Source of the DNA: Microthrixaceae bacterium
GTDB lineage: Bacteria; Actinomycetota; Acidimicrobiia; Acidimicrobiales; Microtrichaceae
Reading direction: 5' to 3'
Length of the DNA: 64,000 bases
Assembly (NCBI GenBank): GCA_020637215.1
Contig: JACJWI010000007.1
Span: forward strand, 93,116 to 157,115
Under the pieces are notes generated by a model. That model had not been told where the DNA came from, made no database searches, and saw only the letters and a list, made by a program, of their open reading frames with translations. Below are positions 51,907 through 60,871 of the stretch, piece after piece (the first letter of the stretch is position 1; each line of letters begins with the position of its first letter). Position numbers and translations under genes: made by a program.

Positions 51907-51939
51907 TGTCTACATCACGGGACACCCATGCGGTAGACA
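51907..51939. promoter_or_regulatory. Inverted repeat upstream of the DHA2 transporter
   Basis: TGTCTAC (51907-51913) and GTAGACA (51933-51939) form a perfect 7-bp inverted repeat with a 19-nt spacer, 38 nt before the ATG of the efflux gene. A related TGTCTACAT stands at 47460-47468 upstream of DUF2252. Probably a regulator site; no regulator gene is adjacent to it. Confidence 0.4.
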
Positions 51940-51976
51940 TCGGTCCCGGCCGAGCTCACCGACAGGGGACCCGACG

Positions 51977-53608
51977 ATGAAGAAGACGGCGCTCATCGCG
52001 CTGGCGATCGCCCAGTTCGTGATGGTCCTCGACCAGTCGGTCATGAACGTGTCGATCAGCCAGCTGGTTGCGGACTTCGACACCACCGTCCCCACCATCC
52101 AGGCGGTCATCACCCTCTACTGCCTGGTGATGGCGATGCTGATGCTGACCGGCGGGAAGATCGGCGACATCATCGGTCGGCGCCGGGCGTTCACCATCGG
52201 ACTGGTCATCTACGCGGTCGGCTCGGCCACCACCGCCGTGGCGCCGACGGTCGCGGTGCTCGCCCTCGGGTGGTCGGTCCTCGAGGGGATCGGCGCCGCT
52301 CTGGTGCTGCCGGCGATGGCGGCGCTGATCGCCGGCAACTTCGAGGGGACCGCCCGCAAGCAGGCCTACGCGGTGATCGGCGGCGTGGCCGGCGCCGGGA
52401 TCGCGGTCGGGCCCATCGTCGGCGGTTGGGCGACCACCGAGCTGTCGTGGCGGGTCGTGTTCGCCGGTGAGGTGGTCCTGGTCGCGATCATCCTGGCCCT
52501 CACCCCGAAGGTGGCCGACGCCCTCCGCGACGGACCCGCTCCCCGCCTGGACGTCGTCGGCGCGGTCCTGTCGGCCACCGGGATCGGAGCCGTCGTGCTC
52601 GGGATCCTCCAGTCGAGCACCTGGGGCTTCCTCGCCCCCAAGGACTCGCCGGTCGAACCGCTCGGGTTCTCTCTCGCCGTGTTCGTCGTCATCGGCGGAG
52701 CGCTGCTGCTGTGGGCCTTCGTCGTGTGGTCCCGCCACCGGGAGGCCCAGGGTCGGGACCCGCTGGTGCACCTGCGGTTGTTCGAGGTCCTCCCCCTGCG
52801 TTCCGGGCTGGTCGGGCTGCTGACCCAGAACCTGGTGCTGATGGGCGTGTTCTTCGTGGTTCCGCTCTACCTGCAGCTCGTCATCGGCCTCGACGCGCTC
52901 GACACCGGACTGCGGATGCTGCCGATCTCGATCACGATGTTCCTGTTCTCGGCGATCGGGTCACGTCTGTCGGCCCGGGTGTCGGTCCGCACCATCGTCC
53001 GCACCGGGTTGGTCGTGTCCACCCTCGCGATCGTCGTGCTGATCGCCACGGTCGACGCGCAGCTGAACGACCTCGGCTTCGCCGTGTCGATGGCGCTGCT
53101 CGGCGTCGGCATGGGTCTGATCGTGTCGCAGCTCGGCAACGTCGTGCAGTCCTCGGTCGACGCGTCGGGCCGGGGCGAGGCCGGCGGCCTCCAGTACACC
53201 GGCCAGCAGCTCGGCTCCTCGGTCGGAGTCGCACTCATCGGGGCGATCGTGCTGGCCGGGCTGACCAACGTGTTCGTCCGCACCATCGACGCCGACGAGC
53301 GCATCGCCCCCGAGGTGGCCCAGCAGGTGAGCACCGCGGCCGGCAACGGCGTCGACTTCGTCGCCAGCGACGACCTGGCCGCCGCGGCCACCGACGCCGG
53401 CATCGACGAGCAGTCCGCCGACGCGCTCGTCGACGACTACGAGCAGGCCCAGCTGCGGGCGTTGAAGACCGGGCTTCTGGTCACCGGCGTGCTGGCGCTG
53501 CTGTCGCTGATGTCGACCCGGCACCTGCCGGCCACGGTCACAGCCGGAGACGACGACCGCGAGGACGATCCTGTCGGCGACGATCCCGTCGGCGCCGACC
53601 CGCTCTGA
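51977..53608 (+). CDS. DHA2-family (14-helix) MFS drug/proton antiporter
   Basis: A 543-residue transporter of the EmrB/QacA type. The N-terminal helix has IAQFVMVLDQSVMNVSI (motif D1-like); motif A is GGKIGDIIGRRRAFTIG; motif C is GAGIAVGPIVGGW. About fourteen hydrophobic segments span the chain. An extracytoplasmic loop near the end (ADERIAPEVAQQVSTAAG) precedes the last helix, and the tail is acidic with a DDPVGDDPVG repeat. It exports drugs or toxic small molecules. ATG 51977 follows GGGGA at a short distance. Confidence 0.9.
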   Translation: MKKTALIALAIAQFVMVLDQSVMNVSISQLVADFDTTVPTIQAVITLYCLVMAMLMLTGGKIGDIIGRRRAFTIGLVIYAVGSATTAVAPTVAVLALGWSVLEGIGAALVLPAMAALIAGNFEGTARKQAYAVIGGVAGAGIAVGPIVGGWATTELSWRVVFAGEVVLVAIILALTPKVADALRDGPAPRLDVVGAVLSATGIGAVVLGILQSSTWGFLAPKDSPVEPLGFSLAVFVVIGGALLLWAFVVWSRHREAQGRDPLVHLRLFEVLPLRSGLVGLLTQNLVLMGVFFVVPLYLQLVIGLDALDTGLRMLPISITMFLFSAIGSRLSARVSVRTIVRTGLVVSTLAIVVLIATVDAQLNDLGFAVSMALLGVGMGLIVSQLGNVVQSSVDASGRGEAGGLQYTGQQLGSSVGVALIGAIVLAGLTNVFVRTIDADERIAPEVAQQVSTAAGNGVDFVASDDLAAAATDAGIDEQSADALVDDYEQAQLRALKTGLLVTGVLALLSLMSTRHLPATVTAGDDDREDDPVGDDPVGADPL

Positions 53609-53621
53609 GCGGACGGACGCG

Positions 53622-54569
53622 TCAGCGGATCGGGGCGAGCATCTCGGCCAGCTCGCCGCGGTCGACGATGATGTCGCCGCGGCTGACCACCACGCCCGAC
53701 GCGTCGGCGACGAACAGCGCCGGCTCGAACGCCATGTCGAACGCCTTGGGCACCGGGGCGACCGTCGCCTTGGCCAGGTCGTCGACCGCGGTCGGGTTCG
53801 CGTACACCTCGGAGTGGATCACGTTGATCCCGCCGGGCTCACCGACGGCCTCCATCACGTGGTCGAGCAACGGTCCGCACACCGCGGTCTGGCAGAACGC
53901 CGGAGTGGAGACGACCAGGATCGCGGGCTTGCCCGATGCCACCGCGGCGTCGAGGCTGACCGAGTGGTACGGGCACACCGGGTCCCGCGAGCACAGCGGG
54001 TCGACGCCCATCGCGTTCGCCGTGGTCGGTGAGGCGACCGCGGGCAACCGGTCACCGACCATCGGAGTGGTGATCTTCGATCGATCGACCACCTGCACCG
54101 ACCCCTCGAGGGTCGAGCCCCCGTACTCGGCGCTCACGTCGTAGATGCCGGGTTCCGCGAACGTGAACGCCAACGGCAGGTAGGCGCGTGGCACCCCGTC
54201 GGAGCGGGGCGTCACCTCGACCGGTTCGCCCACCGGCGTGCCGTCCCGGCTCACGGTGAAGCGCACCGGACCGTCGATGCTGCGCAGCGGAACCCCTTCA
54301 CGGTCCGCGATGAGGTACGGCATCCGGGCCGGCGACCCCGCCGCGATGTAGGGGGTGCTCTGAGGGAACGAGGCGATCAGCGCGCCCGTGGTGGCCCCGC
54401 CGCCCGCGGCGGTCGTCGTCGATCCGCCGGCTGACGATCCGTCGTCGCCGCAGCCGACGAGTGCTCCGGCGGCACCGAGTCCGCCCAGCAGCGCTCCGGC
54501 GCGGAGCACGCTGCGCCGGCTCGGCGCTCGGGTCGGGACGAGGATCTCGGGCTCGGGGCGACGTCGCAT
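53622..54569 (-). CDS. Tat-exported thioredoxin-like lipoprotein
   Basis: A 315-residue protein. The N terminus has twin arginines in PSRRSVLRAGALLGGLGAAG ending in the lipobox ALVGC, so it is a Tat-exported lipoprotein. A Ser/Thr/Gly linker is followed by an Ig-like region (about 65-165), then a thioredoxin-like domain. There VSTPAFCQTAVCGPLLDHV shows a C-x4-C pair reminiscent of SCO-like or redoxin folds. Other Cys (LCSRDPVCPYH) lie before it. Probably handles redox or metal transfer outside the membrane. Start ATG 54569 is preferred over the upstream ATG that lengthens the signal. Confidence 0.75.
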   Translation of the reverse strand: MRRRPEPEILVPTRAPSRRSVLRAGALLGGLGAAGALVGCGDDGSSAGGSTTTAAGGGATTGALIASFPQSTPYIAAGSPARMPYLIADREGVPLRSIDGPVRFTVSRDGTPVGEPVEVTPRSDGVPRAYLPLAFTFAEPGIYDVSAEYGGSTLEGSVQVVDRSKITTPMVGDRLPAVASPTTANAMGVDPLCSRDPVCPYHSVSLDAAVASGKPAILVVSTPAFCQTAVCGPLLDHVMEAVGEPGGINVIHSEVYANPTAVDDLAKATVAPVPKAFDMAFEPALFVADASGVVVSRGDIIVDRGELAEMLAPIR

Positions 54570-54657
54570 ACCCGGACAGTGCCACACCTCGTTGCCGGGC
54601 CGGTATCGGGGGACCCCGGGCGTCGGTCACCGCGACAGCCCGGCCGACGGGGGTGAC

Positions 54658-55701
54658 ATGCTGTCGGTCGTGGCCGGATCCGGGACGACCGACGCCGACA
54701 CCAACCGGCTCCTGCTCGGGGTCCTGCGCCGTTCCACCGGTCGGGCCGACCTCGCCTTCGGCGACCCGCCGAGCCCCATCAGCGGCGGCTTCGACGCCCG
54801 ACTGCTCCGGTTCCGCCTGGAGAGTCCGCCCCCGGACCTCGACCGGGAGCTGGTGGCCCGGATCGTGGCGCGCTCGCCGCTCGGGAGGTTCGAGGCCGAG
54901 GTCCAACGCCGCGTGGCCGATGCGGGCATCCCGACACCTGTGGTCCGACTGGCCGTCGACGACCCCGACGGGCTGGGCGGCTTCGTCATCGTCATGGACC
55001 ACGTGCCGGGTCGACCGCCCCTCGCCGGCCTCGGCCCCGCGGCGGTGCTCGGCAACCTGCCCCGGCTCACCCGCCAACTCCCCGACCAGCTCGCCTCGGT
55101 GGCCGGCCGCCTGCACGCCGTCGATCCCGCACCGGTCGAGCGAGCGCTCCGCTCAGAAGGCACCGAGGTGCCGATCACCGCCGTCGAGCTCGCAGAGCAC
55201 CTGAGCGCGGCCGCTGAGGATCGCGGACGGGGAGATCTCGTCGGGGCCTGCGGGGACCTCCTGCGCCACCGACCCGACGGCGGCACGAGGGCGGTCACCC
55301 ACGGCGACCTGCACCCGTTCAACCTGATCGACGGACCCGACGGCACCGTCCTGATCGACTGGACGCTCGCCGCGATCGCCCACCCTGCGTTCACACTCGC
55401 CTTCACGCAGCTCGTGCTGGCCCACCCGCCGATCGCCCTGCCGACACCGGCCCGGACCGCGCTCGGCCCGATCGCCCGGGCGATGGCCCGCCGCTTCACG
55501 ACGACCTACCGGACGCTCTGTCCCGACGCCGATGATCACCTCGACCCGACCCAGCTCGACTGGCACCGCCGCCTGCACGCCCTGCGGGTCCTGGTGGAGA
55601 TGTCGGCATGGGACGGCGACGCGCCGGCCGGGCACCCGTGGCTGATCCTCGCCCCCATCGCCCGCCAGATCCTCGACCGACCTCGGGGGCCGTCGTCGTG
55701 A
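54658..55701 (+). CDS. Aminoglycoside phosphotransferase-family kinase
   Basis: A 347-residue APH/choline-kinase-fold protein. It has the N-lobe GGFDARLLRFRLES, the catalytic loop VTHGDLHPFNLID (H-G-D-x-x-x-x-N) and the metal Asp in TVLIDWTLAAIAHPAF. Such proteins phosphorylate sugars, aminoglycosides or acyl-CoA partners; no resistance role can be assumed. ATG 54658 is the first start after the divergent lipoprotein region. It overlaps the methyltransferase gene by GTGA. Confidence 0.83.
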   Translation: MLSVVAGSGTTDADTNRLLLGVLRRSTGRADLAFGDPPSPISGGFDARLLRFRLESPPPDLDRELVARIVARSPLGRFEAEVQRRVADAGIPTPVVRLAVDDPDGLGGFVIVMDHVPGRPPLAGLGPAAVLGNLPRLTRQLPDQLASVAGRLHAVDPAPVERALRSEGTEVPITAVELAEHLSAAAEDRGRGDLVGACGDLLRHRPDGGTRAVTHGDLHPFNLIDGPDGTVLIDWTLAAIAHPAFTLAFTQLVLAHPPIALPTPARTALGPIARAMARRFTTTYRTLCPDADDHLDPTQLDWHRRLHALRVLVEMSAWDGDAPAGHPWLILAPIARQILDRPRGPSS

Positions 55702-56315
55702 CCGAGGACCCGGCGAGCTTCTGGGACGACCGCTACCGGTCCACCCCGCCGCGGGACCTGTCGTGGTTCCAGGCGGTGGCGACGCCGTCGATCGAGCTCA
55801 TCGCCGAGTTGGACGTGGACCCGCTCAGCGGGGTGATCGACGTCGGCGGGGGCGCGTCGCCCCTGGTCGACGGACTGGTCGACCGCGGGTTCACCGACCT
55901 CACCGTTCTCGATGTGTCGGGGGCCGCGCTGGCGATGGCACGGGAACGACTGGGCTCGGCGCCGGTGAGCTGGGTGGTCGGCGACGTCACCACCTGGCGT
56001 CCGGATCGCACATGGGATCTGTGGCATGACCGTGCGGTGTTCCACTTCATGACCGACCCGGAGCAGCGTGCGGGATACCTGCGCTCCCTCGACGCCGCGG
56101 TTGCTCCCGGGGCCACGATCGTGGTGGCAACGTTCGCCCCCGACGGACCGGAACGCTGCTCGGGTCTCGTCGTCGACCGCTACGACGCCGAGGGCCTGGT
56201 CGCCGCGCTGACCGAGCGGATCCCCGCCCGGTTGCTCATGGCCAGACGCCAGACCCACACCACCCCGTGGGGTGCCACCCAGGCGTTCACGTGGGTAGCC
56301 CTACGACGGAGCTGA
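55698..56315 (+). CDS. Class I SAM-dependent methyltransferase
   Basis: A 205-residue methyltransferase. The start FWDDRYRSTPPRDLSWFQ is typical of small actinobacterial members. Motif I is VIDVGGGASPLVDGLV; the post-I strand LTVLDVSGAAL has the acidic ribose ligand; then VVGDVTTWRPDRTWDLWHDRAV. It is coupled to the phosphotransferase by GTGA. Substrate unknown. Confidence 0.86.
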   Translation: MTEDPASFWDDRYRSTPPRDLSWFQAVATPSIELIAELDVDPLSGVIDVGGGASPLVDGLVDRGFTDLTVLDVSGAALAMARERLGSAPVSWVVGDVTTWRPDRTWDLWHDRAVFHFMTDPEQRAGYLRSLDAAVAPGATIVVATFAPDGPERCSGLVVDRYDAEGLVAALTERIPARLLMARRQTHTTPWGATQAFTWVALRRS

Positions 56316-56335
56316 CCGGCGCAGGCCAGTATCAT

Positions 56336-56397
56336 GATCGCCGGCGGATGGAAGGATGCCCAGAAGCGTTCTACCCGGTCACGTGATCGCGACGAGG
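56336..56397 (+). pseudogene. Degenerate copy of the 3' end of the secreted-protein gene at 57998-58495
   Basis: The frame ATGATCGCCGGCGGATGGAA encodes MIAGGWKDAQK, which matches the end of the downstream secreted protein (VGGWKDALK). The nucleotide match runs into the sequence CCCGGTCACGTGATCG, mirroring CCCGATCACGTGATCG at the intact gene stop. It is cut by the IS256-type left end at about 56398. Confidence 0.7.
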
Positions 56398-57878
56398 TTG
56401 TCCCGGGAGCTGTTGAAGTTGAGGGGTGGTGGTCCCCCTCCGGGCGGTGCCGTTCGGGCATCGTCAGGAGGTCATCTCAACTACTTCCTGAAGAGAGGGA
56501 CCACCATGGTGAAGAACGTAGACGGACCGGCTGTTCGGCTGGTCGATGACACCGAGGCTGCGTTGGCGGCGATGCCGACGGAGTTGGCGGTGACGTTGGT
56601 CGATATCGCTGCCGCGTGTCGGGAAGGCCTGATGGCTGTCGCGGTCGAGGCGGGACTGGCGACTGCGATGGCGATCATGGCTGATGAGGCTGCTGGGTTG
56701 TGTGGTGTGTGGAACGCTCGTGACCCGCAGCGCTCCCATGTGCGGGGGTGGGACCACGGAGACGTCGGTGGTGATGGGTGGCCAACGCCTTCCGATCCGC
56801 CGTCCCAGGGTGCGGCAGCCGATGGGAGTGGTGAGGTGCCGTTGGCGTCGTTCAGGGGTGTTCTCCCAGGGCGACTTGTTGAACGCGACGGTGATGGAAC
56901 GGATGCTCGCCGGTGTCGCCACCCGCAGCTTCGAGCGGGTCGCGGACCCGATCGGTGCCACCCAGCGTTCCGGGGCGTTCGACGTCGAAGTCGACGGTGT
57001 CGCGTCGGTTCGTGACGGGAACGAAGAAGGCGCTCGACGAGCTGTTGGCCCGGGATCTGTCGGACCTGGAGCCGGCGGTGTTGATGGTCGACGGCGCCGA
57101 GTTCGGCGGCTCGATGTGCGTCGTCGCCCTTGTCGTCACCAGCGATGGGACGAAGGTCCCGGTCGGGCTGCGGTTGGGTGACACCGAGAACGCGACGGTC
57201 GTCAAGGCGCTCCTGGCCGACCTGGTCGACCGCGGTCTGCGCTACGACCGCGGCCTGTGGTGGTGGTGATCGACGGCGCCAAGGCGCTCGCCTCGGCGGT
57301 CAGGTCGGTGTTCGGCGATCTCGCCCTGGTACAGCGCTGTCAGATCCACAAGCGCCGCAACGTCAAAGACCACCTCCCCAAGGCCAGCAGGGAGGCTGTG
57401 GACGCCCGGCTGCGTGGCGCGTTCGCGGACCCCGATCCCGACGGCGGGTTGCGCAAGGCCAAGGCCCTCGCAGCAGAACTCGAGCGAACTCACCCCGACG
57501 CCGCCGGGTCGCTACGCGAGGGCCTCGAGGACATGTTCACCGTCCGACGCCTCGGCATAGACGGGACTCTGGCCCGGACGTTGGTGTGCACGAACATGAT
57601 CGAGTCGATGATCGGCATCGCACGCACCACGACCCGCAACGTCAAGCGGTGGCGAGACGAGGGAGACATGCGCCGACGCTCGTGCGCAGCCGGGCTGCTC
57701 GAAGCAGAGAAGAAGTTCCGACGAGTACGCGGACACGCCCAAATGCCCCACCTCGTCACCGCTCTCGCCCGTCACGCCGAGAGTGTCACACCACCACGCG
57801 AGACTGACCCCAACGAAGACCTCGCCGCATGAACACCGGGACCACCACCCGCGGCGACTTCAACAGCGAACGGGACAA
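56398..57878 (+). mobile_element. IS256-family element, decayed
   Basis: Imperfect inverted repeats bound it: left TTGTCCCGGGAGCTGTTGAA (56398-56417) and right, read inward, TTGTCCCGTTCGCTGTTGAA (57878-57859). Further matching GGGTGGTGGTCCC lies on both sides. It contains a frameshifted transposase. No clear 8-9 bp target duplication is seen. A second copy of its right end is at 36522-36597. Confidence 0.85.
56506..57832 (+). pseudogene. IS256-family transposase, multiply frameshifted
   Basis: From ATG 56506 the frame gives MVKNVDGPAVRLVDDTEAAL up to about 56730, then shifts to another frame (VVMGGQRLPIRRPRVRQ), shifts again (FVTGTKKALDELLARDL, LMVDGAEFGGSMCVVALVV with the first Asp) and ends GLWWW-stop at 57269. 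A last shift continues VVVIDGAKALASAV (second Asp), QRCQIHKRRNVKDHLP and CTNMIESMIG (catalytic Glu) to the stop at 57832. At least three indels make it non-functional. Confidence 0.88.
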
Positions 57879-57997
57879 TCTCCACGCGCGGGCACAACTC
57901 CCTGACTCTTGAGAGAGTGGCTTAGGTGTTGTGCTAGCATCGGCCCCAAGCGTTCATCACGGGGGCGGGTTGTTGCCCCATGAGGGAGGTGTGCCTC

Positions 57998-58495
57998 GTG
58001 CGCCGACATCGAGGTCGATCGATTGGGCTGTCGTTGGCGGCGACTGCCGTGCTCCTTATGGCCTCTGCCAGTCCAGCTGCGGCAGACTACGGTTTTCACG
58101 AGCAGTACGATTATTACGTCGGCAGTCTAGGCGGCACCATTCAGTGTGGCCGGTTGGACACTTGGTTTGTAACCGAAGACTGGGGTGCTTCCGGCGAGGC
58201 TCGGACCGAAGCGTGGACGTGGGCAAAGCGCGACCTCTATTGCCTCAACAGCTTCGCGCTTCCGGCAGGATGGATTGGGGCGCAAGCCCTGATCGAGCGC
58301 CAGAGCGACGGGGCGATCGTCCGAAACACCGGAATGCTCTATACCTCAAGTACCTCAAACGTCCGCTACAGCGGTCAGCCTCCCGGATGGGTTGCATACA
58401 CGGGGAACTTCCGAGGAGTGACCGCTCACCGCGTATTGATAGTCGGAGGATGGAAGGACGCCCTGAAGGCGAGTTCGTTCTTCCCGATCACGTGA
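57998..58495 (+). CDS. Secreted protein of unknown function (low-GC region)
   Basis: A 165-residue protein. GTG 57998 has GGGAGG 8 nt upstream; an ATG at 57980 is an alternative. The signal peptide reads RRHRGRSIGLSLAATAVLLM ... ASPAAA with an AxA cleavage site. The mature part is rich in Trp, Tyr and Gly (DYGFHEQYDYYVGSLGGTIQ, WTWAKRDLYC, RVLIVGGWKDALKASSF) and holds only two Cys. No family recognised. A broken copy of its 3' end lies on the other side of the IS256 element. The codon use and composition are less GC-rich than the core genes. Confidence 0.7.
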   Translation: MRRHRGRSIGLSLAATAVLLMASASPAAADYGFHEQYDYYVGSLGGTIQCGRLDTWFVTEDWGASGEARTEAWTWAKRDLYCLNSFALPAGWIGAQALIERQSDGAIVRNTGMLYTSSTSNVRYSGQPPGWVAYTGNFRGVTAHRVLIVGGWKDALKASSFFPIT

Positions 58496-58527
58496 TCGAG
58501 ACGTCAGAGAACCGGAGGCGTAGACGA

Positions 58528-59109
58528 ATGTTCAAGGCGAAGCGCACCACGTTTAAGGTGTCGGCAGCCGGGCTCGCGGTGACAGTGGCTGCCGTCTCAC
58601 TCCTGTTGAGCCGCAGCGATGATCAACTCGTCTACGCGTCGCTCGCGGGGGCGTCCAATCCGGCGTCGGAATCACAACTTCGGCCGGATAGCCCGATTCC
58701 GGGTGCTGGCACGGTAGACCGGCCACTGGGTCCGATGCGGATCGTTGAACCGTTTCGACCTCCCGCACAGGACAGCGTCGCAGCTGTCGGCAAGCCGATG
58801 AAGGTCGGGGGATTCTCGGAAGCACTCAGCGGGTGGGTCGCTTGGGACGACATGTACCCGACAGCGGTGCCAGCGGAGGAGACAGGGGTCCCACCGATGG
58901 TGCCGATCACCGATTCCAAAGGCGTCCAGATCGCCTGGTGGGCGCCGAACATCGGATGGATTTCATTCGATGAGATCCTGAGTCCCGGCTTCGACTACCG
59001 CAAGCTGTACGCGGCCTACACCACCGATGACCGCGAGTCTGTTCACGAGTTGGATTCGGTCCGTGCTGCGAAGTACCAGGGGGTTCAGCTTCCAGGGTCG
59101 GCGAGGTAA
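58528..59109 (+). CDS. Exported protein of unknown function (low-GC region)
   Basis: A 193-residue protein starting at ATG 58528 with GGAGG 11 nt upstream. A basic N terminus plus hydrophobic segment (VSAAGLAVTVAAVSLLL) makes a signal or membrane anchor without a clear Cys. A Pro-rich linker precedes a C-terminal part with WWAPNIGWISFDEILSPGFDY. No family recognised. It lies 32 nt after the preceding secreted-protein gene, suggesting one operon. Confidence 0.65.
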   Translation: MFKAKRTTFKVSAAGLAVTVAAVSLLLSRSDDQLVYASLAGASNPASESQLRPDSPIPGAGTVDRPLGPMRIVEPFRPPAQDSVAAVGKPMKVGGFSEALSGWVAWDDMYPTAVPAEETGVPPMVPITDSKGVQIAWWAPNIGWISFDEILSPGFDYRKLYAAYTTDDRESVHELDSVRAAKYQGVQLPGSAR

Positions 59110-59244
59110 GGGCCCGTCGCGAGATTGAGTTCGCGTTTCATGCAGCGGTGTTGGCGGTGAGGGTGTAGTCCCAGTCGCCATGCCAGTCCTGACGGTTGAG
59201 TGTGTCTGAGTCTTCCGCGGAGGTCGGCTTGGAAATGAACCAAG

Positions 59245-60627
59245 TCATGGTGTCTCCTCGGGCTTGTTGGTGGTGGTCCGGCGGTTGTGCTCGAGCCTGG
59301 TCTGGCGGGCTCGGGTGAGGCCTTGCCGGCGGGCCTCGCGGATGGCTTCTCCTTGGCCGTGGTGTTCGTCGTGTGGGGTGACGTAGCCGATCGCTTCGTG
59401 CAACCTGACCGTGTTGTAGTCGATGCGGATGCGGTCGAGTTCGGTTTCGAGCAGGGCAGGATCGGTGATGTCGAGCAGGTGGGGCCATTCGTGCTTGATG
59501 TGCCCGAAGAACGTCTCGATCCAGGCCTGGTCGGTGGGCGTGTGGGGCCGGCCGTGGTGTTGGGCGATGGCCATCATGGCCATGTAGGCGCGGGTGTCAA
59601 CTGAGGTCATGGCCGGACCGTTGTCGGACACCGCTAGCAGGATCGGCCGGGCCGGGTCATCGGTGTCGAGGTCGAGGCGGTCATCGGTGAGCAGTTCGTC
59701 GAGGCCCTGGTCGACGAGCGCTTGGTCGAATACGACCCGGACCTGGGTGGAGGTCTCCTCGGGCGACACGAGCGTGGCGATCCAGTAGCGGCTGACCATG
59801 TCGATGACTGCGAACACGCAGCGCCGCGACCGACTGAAGTGGGTGACGTCCCAGATCCAGATCCGGTTCGGTTCCCATTCACCAGCCAGTCGGGCCACGG
59901 CGTCTTCTCCCGGCGTGGCATCGCCGGCTTGTGGGGCAGAACCAGGCCCTGGGCTGCGAGAACACGCCGGAACGTCGAGGGCGACACCCATACCTGACCG
60001 ACGTAGGAACCGCGGTGGGCGAGCTTGCGGTGGGACCGGTCGACCGGCCCCCACTGCTCGGCGATCGCCATGATCGCGTCCACCTCGGCGGGCAGCAGAG
60101 CGTGAACGGGGTGCCGCCCGGGGCTCGGTCCTCGAGGGTGCCGACATCCCGACGGCGGGCCCGCCAGCGGTGCACCCGGTCATCGGACACCTGCCACAGC
60201 GAGCACGCCCACCGGTGCGAATCCCGTCGGCGACTGCGTCGTCGACGGTCTTGAGGACCAGTTCCTTCACCTCGGCGGGGACCCGCGCCGGGACCGGTCC
60301 GTTCAGCCCCAACCGGACTTTCCCCGGACGACCGCCAGCTCGATCGCCTGGGACTTGATTGCTTCGGTCAGCTGGGCGATCTCGGCTCTCGCTGCTTCGA
60401 GCTCCCAGTTCCGTTCGCTTCGCAGGACGACCCGGCTTGCAGGCCAGCGCGGCCAGCGCAGCGTCCTTCACCGTGCGTCGGATGCCGATCACCGTCGACA
60501 CATCCACCGCGTGCTTGCGTGCCGCGTCGGCTTGGGTGATGTCCCCGGCGGTGACCGCCAAGAAGATCTCCCACTTCTTCTCCGGCGACAACTTCGTCGG
60601 CCTCCGACGCCCGCTGCTGGTCGTCAT
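59245..60627 (-). pseudogene. Integrase-core (rve) transposase, frameshifted
   Basis: The start (MTTSSGRRRPTKLSPEKKWE, then a HTH with AARKHAVDVSTVIGIRRTV) and the end (WIWDVTHFSRSRRCVFAVID, LAVSDNGPAMTS, QAWIETFFGHIKHEWPHL with D, D, E, and ending RRTTTNKPEE) are in one frame. Between about 60390 and 59890 the family-like sequence is in another frame (SHRKLAHRGSYVGQVWVSPS, RRVLAAQGLVLPHKP). Compensating indels leave an open but scrambled frame. An IS3/IS481-like transposase that is probably inactive. Confidence 0.78.
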
Positions 60628-60639
60628 CTGATGCTCCTC

Positions 60640-60843
60640 TCGTCAACGAGGAGACAACCAGGCTTGGTTCATTTCGGGTCGGACCCTCCGCGGCGATCTC
60701 AGACGCAGAACACGGTGGAGGGGCAAGGCCTTCATCTGGGTGTCGGTGATCTAGCTCGTCGGAGTTCAGCGGGGTGTGATCGTGGCGAGTAGGTCCCGTT
60801 GGGTTTGCCGGCGTAGAGCAGGACTCGGATCCGGTAGTTCGGA
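60640..60843. other. Intergenic region between two transposase loci
   Basis: About 200 nt separate the decayed rve transposase from the intact IS3. The minus-strand frame near 60770-60840 could encode a short transposase-like tail (YRIRVLLYAGKPNGTY), but this is too little to name. No promoter or RNA gene is evident. Confidence 0.4.
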
Positions 60844-60871
60844 ACCTGTCAAGGGTTGGTTGCTGATCTGT

